A stretch of 64,000 nucleotides of DNA from Donghicola eburneus (lineage in GTDB: Bacteria > Pseudomonadota > Alphaproteobacteria > Rhodobacterales > Rhodobacteraceae), in assembly GCF_900115865.1 (NCBI RefSeq), contig NZ_FOXY01000010.1:1-64000 (forward strand), written 5' to 3'. Shown in pieces: positions 16,147 to 24,144 of the stretch. How positions within the stretch are numbered: the stretch's first letter is position 1; each line of letters begins with the position of its first letter. A model generated the notes under the pieces. The model saw only the letters and a program-made list of their open reading frames with translations, did not search any database and was not told where the DNA came from. A program made the position numbers and the translations under genes.

Positions 16147-17187
16147 ATGAAGACCAGACCGCTCGGCCGCACGGGCCTTGATGTGAGCGTATTCTGCTTG
16201 GGTTCCATGACCTGGGGCACGCAAAACACCGAAGAAGAGGGACACCAGCAGATCGAGCGCGCCATTGAGGCGGGCATCAACTTCATCGACACCGCCGAGA
16301 TGTATCCCGTGAACCCGGTCCGCGCCGAAACCGTCGGCGTGACCGAGGAAATCATCGGCAACTGGTTCGAAAAGACAGGCCGCCGCGACGATCTGATCCT
16401 GGCAACCAAGCACAGCGGTGCAGGCTCGCATTCGCGGGATGGTGCGCCGATCACCGCCAAATCCATCCCCGAAGCTGTCGAGGGATCGCTCAAGCGCCTA
16501 AAGACTGACGTCATCGACCTGTATCAATTTCACTGGCCGAACCGCGGCAGCTACCACTTCCGCCAGATGTGGAACTACGACCCCTCGGGTCAGAACGCCG
16601 CCTACACCCAGCAGAACATGGAAGACTGCCTTGGCGCGCTGCAAAAGATGGTGGATCAGGGCAAGATCAAGCATTTCGGTCTGTCGAACGAATCCGCGTG
16701 GGGCACCACCAAATGGGTGCAGCATGCCGAAGCGGGCAAAGGCCCCCGGGTGGCTTCGATCCAGAACGAATATTCGCTGCTGGCGCGTTACTATGACACC
16801 GATCTGGCCGAAGCCTGCGTGAACGAGGATGTGGGCCTGCTGTCCTACACCACTTTGGCGGCGGGTCTGCTCACCGGCAAATACCAAAAGGGCCAGATCC
16901 CCGAGGGCTCGCGCATGGCGATCAACGGTGATCTGGGCGGCCGCAAGACCGAGCGCGTCTTTGATGCCGTGGATGCCTATCAGACGCTGGCCGACAAATA
17001 CGGTTTGAGCCTGACGCAGATGTCGTTGGCATGGGCGCGTGACCGTCCGGGCATGTGCTCGGTCATCATCGGGGCGACCACCATGGACCAGCTCGAAGAG
17101 GTTCTGGGTGCCCACGATCTGGAGCTGCCTGCAGAGCTGCTGACCGAGATTGACGAGGTGCACAAACAGTACCCGCTGCCTTTCTAA
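16147..17187 (+). CDS. Aldo/keto reductase (Tas-like)
   Basis: A 346-aa NADPH-dependent TIM-barrel reductase. GLDVSVFCLGSMTWG opens the barrel; the tetrad is visible as Asp and Tyr in FIDTAEMYP (near residue 50), Lys in ILATKHSG (near 85) and His in YQFHWPNR (near 124). The C-terminal cofactor segment is SVIIGATTMDQLEE. Insertion after FHWPNRG and overall length match the Tas/YajO group, whose natural substrates are aldehydes or ketones of unclear identity. The ATG is preceded by AAAGGAC. A tetraloop terminator follows immediately. Confidence 0.9.
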   Translation: MKTRPLGRTGLDVSVFCLGSMTWGTQNTEEEGHQQIERAIEAGINFIDTAEMYPVNPVRAETVGVTEEIIGNWFEKTGRRDDLILATKHSGAGSHSRDGAPITAKSIPEAVEGSLKRLKTDVIDLYQFHWPNRGSYHFRQMWNYDPSGQNAAYTQQNMEDCLGALQKMVDQGKIKHFGLSNESAWGTTKWVQHAEAGKGPRVASIQNEYSLLARYYDTDLAEACVNEDVGLLSYTTLAAGLLTGKYQKGQIPEGSRMAINGDLGGRKTERVFDAVDAYQTLADKYGLSLTQMSLAWARDRPGMCSVIIGATTMDQLEEVLGAHDLELPAELLTEIDEVHKQYPLPF

Positions 17188-17193
17188 ACCATC

Positions 17194-17217
17194 ACGGGGC
17201 CTTCGGGCCCCGTTTTC
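17194..17217 (+). terminator. Rho-independent terminator after the aldo/keto reductase
   Basis: ACGGGGCC-TTCG-GGCCCCGT followed by TTTC: an 8-bp GC stem with a UUCG tetraloop directly behind the stop. Confidence 0.9.
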
Positions 17218-17274
17218 ATTGGGGTGGCGCGTGAATTTTCTGGCGGGGCGGGCCGCAGGGTGCAATATCGCCCA

Positions 17275-18162
17275 ATGGATGCGTGGATACTGATCACCTT
17301 TGCCGCCGCGACGTTTCAGACCCTGCGGTTTGTGCTGCAAAAACGCCTGAGCGCCAAAGAGTTGAGCGCGGCGGGGGCGACGTTTTCCCGCTTCATCTAT
17401 TCTTTCCCCTTCGCTTTTGCGATCACACTGGCCTACCAGCAGTTGCGCGGGTTCGACTGGCCCGAACTGTCCCCAATGTTCTGGGTGCACGGCGCGGTTG
17501 GCGGCGTGGCGCAAATCCTTGCCACGCTTTGTGTGGTAATGCTGCTGGGGCGGCGCAATTTTGCGGTCGGGATCACCTTTAAAAAGACTGAAGTCATTCT
17601 GGCGGTCATCGTCGGATTGATTGTGTTGGGGGACGTGATCACTTTGCCCGCGCTTGGGGCGGTGCTGATCGGAATGGGCGGCGTGCTGCTTCTGTCAAAA
17701 CAGGCCAAGGGCGCGGCGTGGGACAATGCAGCGGTTGCGCTGGGGCTGGGATCGGGTCTGCTCTTTGCGATCTCGGGCGTGACCTATCGCGGGGCGACCC
17801 TCGCGGTTCTGAGCGATGATCCCTTCTTGCGGTCCTCTGTGGCGCTGGCGATGGTGACACTGTTCCAGACCGTCGTGATGGCGGCATGGTTGCAGATCAG
17901 AGACCCCGGACAGATCACCAAAGTGGTCAAGGCGTGGAACCGTGCGGGTCTGATCGGGATCATGAGCCTGTTTGGCTCTCTAAGTTGGTTCACCGCGTTT
18001 ACCTTGCAGCCCGCAGGTCTGGTCAAAGCGGTCGGTCAGGTTGAACTGATCCTGAGCATCATGGCGGGGCATCTGATCTTTGGCGAACGTCTCTCGCGGC
18101 GCGAACTTGTGGGTATCGCGACCATCGGGCTGAGCGTCGTCGTGCTGGTATTGGTCAGCTAA
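17275..18162 (+). CDS. EamA/DMT-superfamily transporter
   Basis: A 295-aa inner-membrane protein with about ten hydrophobic segments arranged as two EamA repeats. The N-terminal repeat contains FQTLRFVLQKRLSA and the second TYRGATLAVLSDDPFLRSS; the glutamate-containing VEVILAVIVGLIVLGD-like segment (TEVILAVIVGLIVLGD) and VELILSIMAGHLIFGE are the paired helix-4/9 signatures of the drug/metabolite transporter family. The likely role is export of a small metabolite; substrate unknown. Start chosen at ATG 17275 (MDAWILITF) because upstream codons are hydrophilic and follow a terminator. The stop overlaps the convergent NUDIX gene by 8 bases. Confidence 0.85.
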   Translation: MDAWILITFAAATFQTLRFVLQKRLSAKELSAAGATFSRFIYSFPFAFAITLAYQQLRGFDWPELSPMFWVHGAVGGVAQILATLCVVMLLGRRNFAVGITFKKTEVILAVIVGLIVLGDVITLPALGAVLIGMGGVLLLSKQAKGAAWDNAAVALGLGSGLLFAISGVTYRGATLAVLSDDPFLRSSVALAMVTLFQTVVMAAWLQIRDPGQITKVVKAWNRAGLIGIMSLFGSLSWFTAFTLQPAGLVKAVGQVELILSIMAGHLIFGERLSRRELVGIATIGLSVVVLVLVS

Positions 18163-18874
18163 GAGGGCTGCCCCCGCCAAGACGGGCAAAGTGGATATCC
18201 TCGTCCCGATCTTTGTAAAACGGCACGCTGTCGGGCACCGGGCCGCCTCGCAAACGGGCGGCGATTTCGGCCAGAACGACCTCTGTGATAAAGGGCAGAT
18301 CGAACTTGCGCACCTCGGGCAGGGGGATCCATTGCAAGTGGCTGAGTTCATCGCAAGCGGCCGAGAAATCGTCGGGATCTGTGACCAGCGCCTCTGCGTC
18401 GATCAAGAAGAAACGCGCATCGAACCGGCGTGGACGGCCGGGCGGAGTGATTGCGCGGAACACAAACTCCATCGCACCTGCCGCAGGCAGATAACCGCGC
18501 TCTGCGAACCCGAGCCAATCTTCGGGAACGGTGTCGGGCCAAGTGCCCGCTGTTCCCAAAATCTGGCCGGTCTCTTCCCACAACTCGCGGATCGCGGCGA
18601 TGGGCAGGGCACGCGCCACGGCCTCTGGGGTCTGTTCGGCGAGCCGCGCACTGCAGGGATCGGGCAGGGGCGCAGCCATCGGGATGGTGCTGTCCCCAGC
18701 GTCTACGGCCCCGCCGGGAAAGACAAACTTCGAAGGCATAAACGCCGCTTTGGCTCCGCGCTGGCCCATCAATATGCGTGGGGCGGTGGACGCGTCACGC
18801 ACCACGATCACGGTGGCGGCGTCACGGATGGCGGTTTTGTCGATGCCTGTCGAAATAGTGCTACCCTTTTGCAC
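18155..18874 (-). CDS. NUDIX hydrolase
   Basis: About 239 aa. VFPGGAVDAGD starts the Nudix region near residue 55 and AIRELWEETGQILG near 95 carries the REx2EExG core, separated by an insertion, as in the NUDT7/8/19-like group that cleaves CoA or similar nucleotides. The start is uncertain: GTG at 18874 is used, since an ATG is lacking and the TTG at 18913 lies deep in the upstream gene. It overlaps the DUF983 gene by 14 bases, so the two are translationally coupled. The 3' end overlaps the convergent transporter. Confidence 0.8.
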   Translation of the reverse strand: MQKGSTISTGIDKTAIRDAATVIVVRDASTAPRILMGQRGAKAAFMPSKFVFPGGAVDAGDSTIPMAAPLPDPCSARLAEQTPEAVARALPIAAIRELWEETGQILGTAGTWPDTVPEDWLGFAERGYLPAAGAMEFVFRAITPPGRPRRFDARFFLIDAEALVTDPDDFSAACDELSHLQWIPLPEVRKFDLPFITEVVLAEIAARLRGGPVPDSVPFYKDRDEDIHFARLGGGSPLS

Positions 18875-19259
18875 GCCCGAAGCCGTGCATCCTTTTTGAC
18901 CACTGAAGCGCAACCATCGCGCCCTTTAACCTAGGCAAAAGGTAGAGCGAGAGCGCAACGCAGCCAATGGTGAAAATGGTGAACAGCACCAATGGATCAG
19001 GGCGCCATATTTCAAAGGCAAGCAGCAGGATCGGCGCCATCAGGTGGCCCACGATCAGGATGGTCAGATAGGCGGGACCGTCATCGGCACGCTGATGGTG
19101 CAGCTCTTCATGACACACAGGGCAAGTGTCGCGGACCTTGAGATAGCCCTTGAGCAGGGGACCACTGCCACAGTTCGGGCATTTGCGGCGCCAGCCTTTC
19201 CATAATGACGGGTAGAGCGGGCGATCCTCGCCGACGCCCGCTTGGGTGTTTTCAGACAT
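18861..19259 (-). CDS. DUF983 family membrane protein
   Basis: A 132-aa protein with a zinc-ribbon-like N-terminal half: RKCPNCGSGPLLKGYLKVRD followed by CPVCHEEL (two CxxC pairs), then two transmembrane helices (LTILIVGHLMAPILLLAFEIW and VLFTIFTIGCVALSLYLLP). This is the layout of DUF983 proteins, common in alphaproteobacteria and sometimes linked to cytochrome oxidase assembly, without proven function. The ATG at 19259 has GAGGAT upstream and is preferred to 19274. It leads the NUDIX gene in a two-gene unit. Confidence 0.8.
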   Translation of the reverse strand: MSENTQAGVGEDRPLYPSLWKGWRRKCPNCGSGPLLKGYLKVRDTCPVCHEELHHQRADDGPAYLTILIVGHLMAPILLLAFEIWRPDPLVLFTIFTIGCVALSLYLLPRLKGAMVALQWSKRMHGFGRAKG

Positions 19260-19511
19260 TCCATCCTCGTTCACGCTGAATGTGCGGGAAACTTATACGT
19301 TAGCGCTCAAAGTAAAAGGGTGCGGAGTGTCCTTGCGTCTCCATGTCGCGAAGCATCGCGCAATCTCTTCTGACTCTTGCACAAAAATTTTGAGCCCCTT
19401 GCGACGGAATTCCAGAGCCCCCGCGTTTTACTTCATGAACACGGCGAGAGTTGAGGCCTCTCGCTGAGGTTCGAGGCCACACTGTAAATGGAAACTGGAA
19501 GGACGAACAGG

Positions 19512-20066
19512 ATGACCAAGACTTCGACAAAAATCGTACTGGGACTTGCTGGACTGGCCGCGAGCGCCATGCTGATGGTCACCACCGCCCAAGCGCGCCC
19601 CGGCGGCATGATGGGTCACGGCGACCGTCCTGCTTTTGCCGAGCTGGATGCCAATGCGGACGGTGAAGTCTCTGCCGAAGAATTCGAAGCGTTCCGCGCT
19701 GCAAAATTCGCCGAAGCGGACACCGATGGCGATGGCGCACTGAGCCCTGACGAGATGGTCGCGCGGATGGAAGCGCAGCGCGCCGAACAGATGCGCAGCC
19801 GTATGTTGCAGCGCTTTGACACTGACGGCGACGGCAAAATCTCGCCCGAGGAAATGGCGGCCAAACGTCCCGGTGACATGATCCAGAAGATGGATAAGGA
19901 CGGCAACGGCACCATCTCGGAAGAAGAGTTCGCTGCTATGGAACGCCCGATGATGCGCAAGGGTGACGGCCCCCGCGGTATGAAGAACACCTGTGAAAGC
20001 GATGGTGGTCGCCACGGCGGTGGTGAGCGTGGCGAAGGTGGCAAGCACATGCCCCGCTGCCAGTAA
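19512..20066 (+). CDS. EF-hand calcium-binding protein, secreted
   Basis: A 184-aa protein with a signal peptide (LGLAGLAASAMLMVTTAQA, cut after AQA). Four EF-hand loops are visible: DANADGEVSAEEF, DTDGDGALSPDEM, DTDGDGKISPEEM and DKDGNGTISEEEF, each with the Dx[DN]xDG pattern. The tail is Gly/His/Arg-rich with two cysteines. It should bind calcium in the periplasm or outside the cell. GGAAGG precedes the ATG at 19512. It stands directly upstream of an ECF sigma operon and may be its target or co-sensor. An intervening hairpin separates the two. Confidence 0.85.
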   Translation: MTKTSTKIVLGLAGLAASAMLMVTTAQARPGGMMGHGDRPAFAELDANADGEVSAEEFEAFRAAKFAEADTDGDGALSPDEMVARMEAQRAEQMRSRMLQRFDTDGDGKISPEEMAAKRPGDMIQKMDKDGNGTISEEEFAAMERPMMRKGDGPRGMKNTCESDGGRHGGGERGEGGKHMPRCQ

Positions 20067-20082
20067 CCGGCATTGATTAAGG

Positions 20083-20106
20083 GGTGGCGCGTTTCGGCGC
20101 GCCACC
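20083..20106 (+). terminator. Hairpin between the EF-hand gene and the ECF sigma operon
   Basis: GGTGGCGCG (20083-20091) pairs perfectly with CGCGCCACC (20098-20106) around TTTCGG. No T-run follows, so it may attenuate rather than fully stop transcription into the sigma gene. Confidence 0.5.
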
Positions 20107-20145
20107 GGTTGCCGGTCTCGGCGGTAACGGAGTAATCAGGGCTTT

Positions 20146-20730
20146 ATGACGATGCCTTATGACGCAGTGAGCGAGCTTTCGGACGAAGCGCTCTTGGTGC
20201 TTTACGCCAAGGGGGATCCGTTGGCTGCCCAAGTGTTGTCGCGCCGGTTCCTGCCGCGCGTGCTGGCCCACGCCACACGCGTGCTCAAGGATCAGGCCGA
20301 GGCAGAGGATGTCGCCCAAGAGGCAATGCTCCGTCTGTGGAAGATAGCGCCGGATTGGCGCGCGGGCGAAGCCCAAGTGACCACGTGGATGTACCGCGTC
20401 ACGGCCAACCTGTGTACAGACCGCATTCGCAAACGCCGCAGTGTTCCGCTGGACTCAGCGCCAGAGCCCGAGGATGACACCCCGAGCGCAGGCGAGGCGA
20501 TGCAGGATGCCGCACGGGCACAGGCCCTGAATGCCGCGCTCATGGAGTTGCCGGACCGTCAGCGCCAAGCCGTGGCCTTGCGCCACCTCGAGGGGTTGTC
20601 GAACCCTGATATTGCAGAAATTCTGGACTGCGGAGTCGAGGCTGTCGAAAGCCTGATTGCCCGCGGGAAACGCGCCCTGACCAAGATATTGCAGGGTAAA
20701 CGAGAGGAACTGGGATATGTCGATGAATAA
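20146..20730 (+). CDS. ECF-type RNA polymerase sigma factor
   Basis: A 194-aa sigma-70 family protein with only regions 2 and 4. Region 2 spans residues 25-95 (LSRRFLPRVLAHATRVLKD, AEDVAQEAMLRLWK, TTWMYRVTANLCTDRIRKR). Region 4 spans 125-185 (LPDRQRQAVALRHLEGLSNPD and the recognition helix CGVEAVESLIARGKRAL). It would direct RNA polymerase to stress promoters once released from an anti-sigma factor. The following gene overlaps it by 14 bases and encodes a small single-TM protein fitting that role. Confidence 0.9.
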   Translation: MTMPYDAVSELSDEALLVLYAKGDPLAAQVLSRRFLPRVLAHATRVLKDQAEAEDVAQEAMLRLWKIAPDWRAGEAQVTTWMYRVTANLCTDRIRKRRSVPLDSAPEPEDDTPSAGEAMQDAARAQALNAALMELPDRQRQAVALRHLEGLSNPDIAEILDCGVEAVESLIARGKRALTKILQGKREELGYVDE

Positions 20731-21106
20731 AGACGACGACAGCTTGGACCTGGAACTCTGGTTCAGTGCGTCCCGCAAACACACGCACGACCCCTCTGAT
20801 GATTTGCTGGCCCGCGTTTTGGCGGATGCCGCGATGCTCCAGCCCGAGGCGCCTGGCATCGTGACCACCGCGCCCGATCCTGCGCCGCGTGTCTCGCTCT
20901 GGGCGCAGTTTACGAATGCGATTGGCGGCTGGTCCGGTCTTGCTGGTTTGGGGACTGCGACAGTGGCGGGCTTGTGGATCGGGCTGAGTGCGCCGAACAC
21001 CCTAGTGACCCTGAGCAGCGCGATGACCTCTGGGGAATACGAGCCGACCTATCTGTCGGAGATAGAAGATTACGCCTTGTTGGTGATTGAAGAAGGGGCC
21101 GAATAA
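20717..21106 (+). CDS. Probable membrane anti-sigma factor
   Basis: A 129-aa protein with an acidic cytoplasmic N-terminal region (residues 1-60; DDDSLDLELWFSASRKH), one hydrophobic segment (GWSGLAGLGTATVAGLWIGLSA, near 75-95) and a short acidic periplasmic tail. Its size, topology and 14-base overlap with the ECF sigma gene point to the partner anti-sigma factor. There is no zinc HxxxCxxC motif, so it is not of the ZAS type; it is closer to CnrY-like proteins. Function is inferred from context. Confidence 0.65.
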   Translation: MSMNKDDDSLDLELWFSASRKHTHDPSDDLLARVLADAAMLQPEAPGIVTTAPDPAPRVSLWAQFTNAIGGWSGLAGLGTATVAGLWIGLSAPNTLVTLSSAMTSGEYEPTYLSEIEDYALLVIEEGAE

Positions 21107-21107
21107 G

Positions 21108-21617
21108 ATGGCTGATACGGACAAGCCCGCAAAATCCGCGGCGTCGACCCCGCGCTGGATCAAGGCCCTGTTGGCGGGATCGCTGGCGCTGAACTTTGCG
21201 GTGATCGCAGGGGCCATCGGGATGGCGGTCACCTTTGACGGCCCCCCGCCGCCCAAGGATGGCGGCATGTTCGGGATCAGCGGCTACGTCCGCGCCCTGC
21301 AAGAGGACAAGCGCAAGGAGTTCGGCCGCACAGTGCGTGATGCGCTGCCCCAGCGTCCGTCACGCGAAAGTTTTATGGCACAGGCGCAGGCGACTTTGGA
21401 CCTGATCCGTGCCGAGCCCTTTGATGCAGCAGCTTTGGACGCGCAACTCAGCGCGATGGCCGAACGGTTCGAAGTGGGCCGCAAGACCGGAGATCGCGTG
21501 TTTGTTCAGATCGTTGAACAGATGACTCCCGCCGAGCGCGCGGATTACGCGGACCGTCTGGAAAAGCGCATCGAAAAAGGCTTTGAGCGCAACAAAGGCA
21601 AGTTCAAGCCGCACTAA
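21108..21617 (+). CDS. Periplasmic heavy-metal sensor-like protein (CnrX/Spy-type)
   Basis: A 169-aa membrane-anchored protein: cytoplasmic residues 1-20, a transmembrane anchor (IKALLAGSLALNFAVIAGAIGMAV) and a helical periplasmic domain with GMFGISGYVRAL, RPSRESFMAQAQATLDLIRAEPFD and LEKRIEKGFERNKGKF. The helical hairpin resembles the CnrX/ZraP/Spy group (heavy-metal resistance domain). It starts at ATG 21108, one base after the anti-sigma stop. In a CnrYXH-like scheme it would sense a periplasmic signal and release the sigma factor. Clear metal-ligand histidines are scarce (one near the C-terminus), so the signal may not be a metal. Confidence 0.65.
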   Translation: MADTDKPAKSAASTPRWIKALLAGSLALNFAVIAGAIGMAVTFDGPPPPKDGGMFGISGYVRALQEDKRKEFGRTVRDALPQRPSRESFMAQAQATLDLIRAEPFDAAALDAQLSAMAERFEVGRKTGDRVFVQIVEQMTPAERADYADRLEKRIEKGFERNKGKFKPH

Positions 21618-22959
21618 GCGGCGCGACACACACGCGATTGCGGCCATCATTCTTGGCCGCATAAAGCGCGCCATCGGCAGCCTGTAGCGCGGTGTCGATT
21701 CCGCCGAGCCCACCTGAAAACAGTTGCACCCCCACCGAAACAGTCAGCGCCACTTCAGGTGCATCAGCACCAAGCGCGACAGGGCAGGCCGAAATGGCGT
21801 GGCGTATTTCTTCGGCCACAGCAATCGCGTGAGAGGGGTCTTCGACCGTCAGTCCGATCAGGAACTCTTCGCCGCCGATCCGCGCCAGAACAGGCGCATC
21901 GGGCAGGGCCGCATGTAATCGGCGCGAAATCTCGATCAGGGCTTCGTCGCCGGCGCGGTGGCCGTAGGTGTCATTGATCCGTTTGAAGTGATCCACGTCT
22001 ACCAGCATCAAGGCTAGCATCTGATCGCTCCGGCGCGCCCGCTCGCTTTCCCGTGCCAGCGCAGGCATTGCGCCGCGCCGATTTTGCAGGCCTGTCATCG
22101 GGTCCAGTAGCGCCTCGGCGAAACCCTGACGCAGTGCGTCTTGTTCCGCTTTTATCCGCAGTTGCCGCCGCATCAGTGCGCTGATCCGCAACCCGATCTC
22201 GCGCGGGGCCATGGGGCCGACAAACAAATCGTCTGCCCCCATATTCATGAGCTCGATTCCGTGGCGTTCAAGCGCGGTGTCGAACAACCCAAGGATCGCT
22301 GCGCCGCCAGAGCCACGATGGGCCCGCAACTCCATCAGCAAATGCGCGGCCGGAAAGGGCTGGGCGTCACTGACCGCAAAGATCACCACCTCGGGCTTGG
22401 CGCCACTGTCGCAAGCCTTTGCGGCGTTGCTCCAGTCTGAGGCACGCATGGGGCCGGTCCACCCTTTGGCGATTTCTTTCAGCGCGGTCTTTGCGGTCTC
22501 TTGGGTCGCGCCGACGACTAGAACGGGGGCAAGCGCAAAGCAGGCAGGACTGTCGATCGCATAGCCCGCAGGCAGCGCTGCAGTGCCAGCGGCATCAAAC
22601 CCCGCGCGGCGGGTCAGGCTACGCAGGCGAGCCACCAATTCGGCGGGATTGGCGGCGCGCCACAGGGCGTCGTCTGCACCGGCTGCCAGCGCATCGGCGG
22701 CTCTGTCCGACTCTGGGGTGTCGAGCAGCACCATAACGGGCACGCGTGCGCCCAACAGGTTCCGGACATGCTGGACCGCGTCCACTGGCAAGCCGCCCAG
22801 ACACCGCGCTGCGATGATCACCGCATCAAACATCTCTTGCGGTTGAATTTCGGCGATAGAACCCAGCAAACTGACCTGATAGGACAGTTGGGACAAACGC
22901 ACTTCGAGCATGATCCTGTTGATCGCCACATCATCAATGACAAGGATATGACCCGCCAT
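21604..22959 (-). CDS. PleD-like GGDEF protein with degenerate receiver domains
   Basis: A 451-aa protein with the PleD layout: receiver 1 (residues 1-120), receiver 2 (140-265) and a GGDEF domain (290-450) with DPMTGLQNRRGA, MLVDVDHFKRINDTYGHRAGDE and the active-site motif RIGGEEF. The diguanylate cyclase site is intact, so it should make c-di-GMP. Receiver 1 keeps the acidic pair DD (9-10) but has Ala50 (DAVIIAARC) where the phosphorylated aspartate belongs, and receiver 2 reads EVVIFAVSDA with Ala at that place. Activation by phosphorylation therefore looks impossible. The 3' end overlaps the sensor gene by 14 bases, convergently. Confidence 0.85.
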   Translation of the reverse strand: MAGHILVIDDVAINRIMLEVRLSQLSYQVSLLGSIAEIQPQEMFDAVIIAARCLGGLPVDAVQHVRNLLGARVPVMVLLDTPESDRAADALAAGADDALWRAANPAELVARLRSLTRRAGFDAAGTAALPAGYAIDSPACFALAPVLVVGATQETAKTALKEIAKGWTGPMRASDWSNAAKACDSGAKPEVVIFAVSDAQPFPAAHLLMELRAHRGSGGAAILGLFDTALERHGIELMNMGADDLFVGPMAPREIGLRISALMRRQLRIKAEQDALRQGFAEALLDPMTGLQNRRGAMPALARESERARRSDQMLALMLVDVDHFKRINDTYGHRAGDEALIEISRRLHAALPDAPVLARIGGEEFLIGLTVEDPSHAIAVAEEIRHAISACPVALGADAPEVALTVSVGVQLFSGGLGGIDTALQAADGALYAAKNDGRNRVCVAPLSAA

Positions 22960-23045
22960 GAGTTGCCTGCCTCTGGTTTGCTGCTGTTAGGTTATTTATC
23001 GGTAATGTGGGTTAAAACTTCCTTTCCAACTTCGGAGAAATTTGA

Positions 23046-23324
23046 ATGAACAGTGCTGCTGCAGAGGTTTTGGCAATCAAGGCTCTGGGCTGGCTTGCCG
23101 CCCAAGAGGATCTGCTGGGGGTCTTTATGGGCTCTAGCGGTATCCAGCCCGACGAGCTGCGCACCAAAGCTGGCGATCCGGAATTTCTGGGGGCTGTGCT
23201 TGACTTCATTACCATGGACGACGCATGGGTCGTTCAGTTCTGTAATGACAACGGCTTGGCCTACGAGGAGCCGCTGCGCGCCCGTCAGGCCTTGCCCGGA
23301 GGACAGCAGGTACATTGGACATGA
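23046..23324 (+). CDS. DUF3572 family protein
   Basis: A 92-aa soluble protein with the DUF3572 pattern: AEVLAIKALGWLAAQEDLLGVFMGSSGI and DPEFLGAVLDFITMDDAWVVQFC. The family is small, alphaproteobacterial and often divergent from pleD, as here; function unknown. GGAGAAATTTGA precedes the ATG. The stop codon overlaps the next start (ATGA), implying translational coupling with the phosphatase gene. Confidence 0.8.
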   Translation: MNSAAAEVLAIKALGWLAAQEDLLGVFMGSSGIQPDELRTKAGDPEFLGAVLDFITMDDAWVVQFCNDNGLAYEEPLRARQALPGGQQVHWT

Positions 23325-24049
23325 GCGCACCCGTCAAAGGCATTCTCTTCGACAAGGACGGTACCCTTTTCGATTTCAACGCGACATGGGCGGCATGGGC
23401 CTATGACTTTCTGACCGATCTCGCAGGGGGTGATGCATCCAAAGCGGCGTTTCTGGCAGGTACGCTTGGGTTCGATTATGCCCATCGTAGTTTTCACCCC
23501 GAAAGCCCCGTGATCGCGGGCACGCCAGAGGAAATCGCTCAATATATCATGCCATTCGTACAGGACGTGCCTGATGCCGAGCTTTTGGATCGCATGAACC
23601 AGTCCGCTGCAAACGCCCCACAAATAGAGGCTGTACCGCTTGCGCCGCTCTTGGATCAGATGAGGGCTGCCGGTCTGCGGTTGGGCGTTGCGACGAACGA
23701 TGCAGAGCTGCCCGCCCGAAGTCACTTGGGCCGCGCAGGCGTGCTCGACAAGTTTGATTTCATCGCCGGTTTCGACAGCGGTTTTGGGGGCAAACCCGCA
23801 CCGGGCCAGATGCTGGCTTTTGCGGACCAAGGTGAGCTGGACCCCGCGCATGTGGTCATGGTCGGCGACAGTCTGCACGATCTGCACGCGGGCCGCGCGG
23901 CAGGGATGCGGTGCGTCGGCGTTCTGACGGGTCTCGCCACAGGGCCCGATTTGTCGGAGCATGCTGATGTTGTCCTGCCCGATATCGGTTTCCTTCCCGA
24001 TTGGTTAAAGCAACAGGGACTCTGGCCGGTGCCGGAAACACTTCGCTAA
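23321..24049 (+). CDS. HAD-family phosphatase (phosphoglycolate phosphatase-like)
   Basis: A 242-aa HAD hydrolase: motif I FDKDGTLFDF (nucleophile Asp and acid Asp), motif II VATNDAE, motif III lysine in GGKPAPGQM and motif IV MVGDSLHDLHAGRAAGM. The helical cap between motifs I and II (subclass C1) matches phosphoglycolate phosphatase-like enzymes that dephosphorylate small molecules. I use the ATG at 23321 because it overlaps the DUF3572 stop as ATGA. The substrate is not determinable. Confidence 0.85.
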   Translation: MSAPVKGILFDKDGTLFDFNATWAAWAYDFLTDLAGGDASKAAFLAGTLGFDYAHRSFHPESPVIAGTPEEIAQYIMPFVQDVPDAELLDRMNQSAANAPQIEAVPLAPLLDQMRAAGLRLGVATNDAELPARSHLGRAGVLDKFDFIAGFDSGFGGKPAPGQMLAFADQGELDPAHVVMVGDSLHDLHAGRAAGMRCVGVLTGLATGPDLSEHADVVLPDIGFLPDWLKQQGLWPVPETLR

Positions 24050-24144
24050 CCCTTTCACCGATGCCATCAAATACTGCGAATTTTATCTGTTAGGGCGCTA
24101 TTAAGCCTTCGTCCGCTACGCCTCTTTCAAACAAGGAGGCTCTG

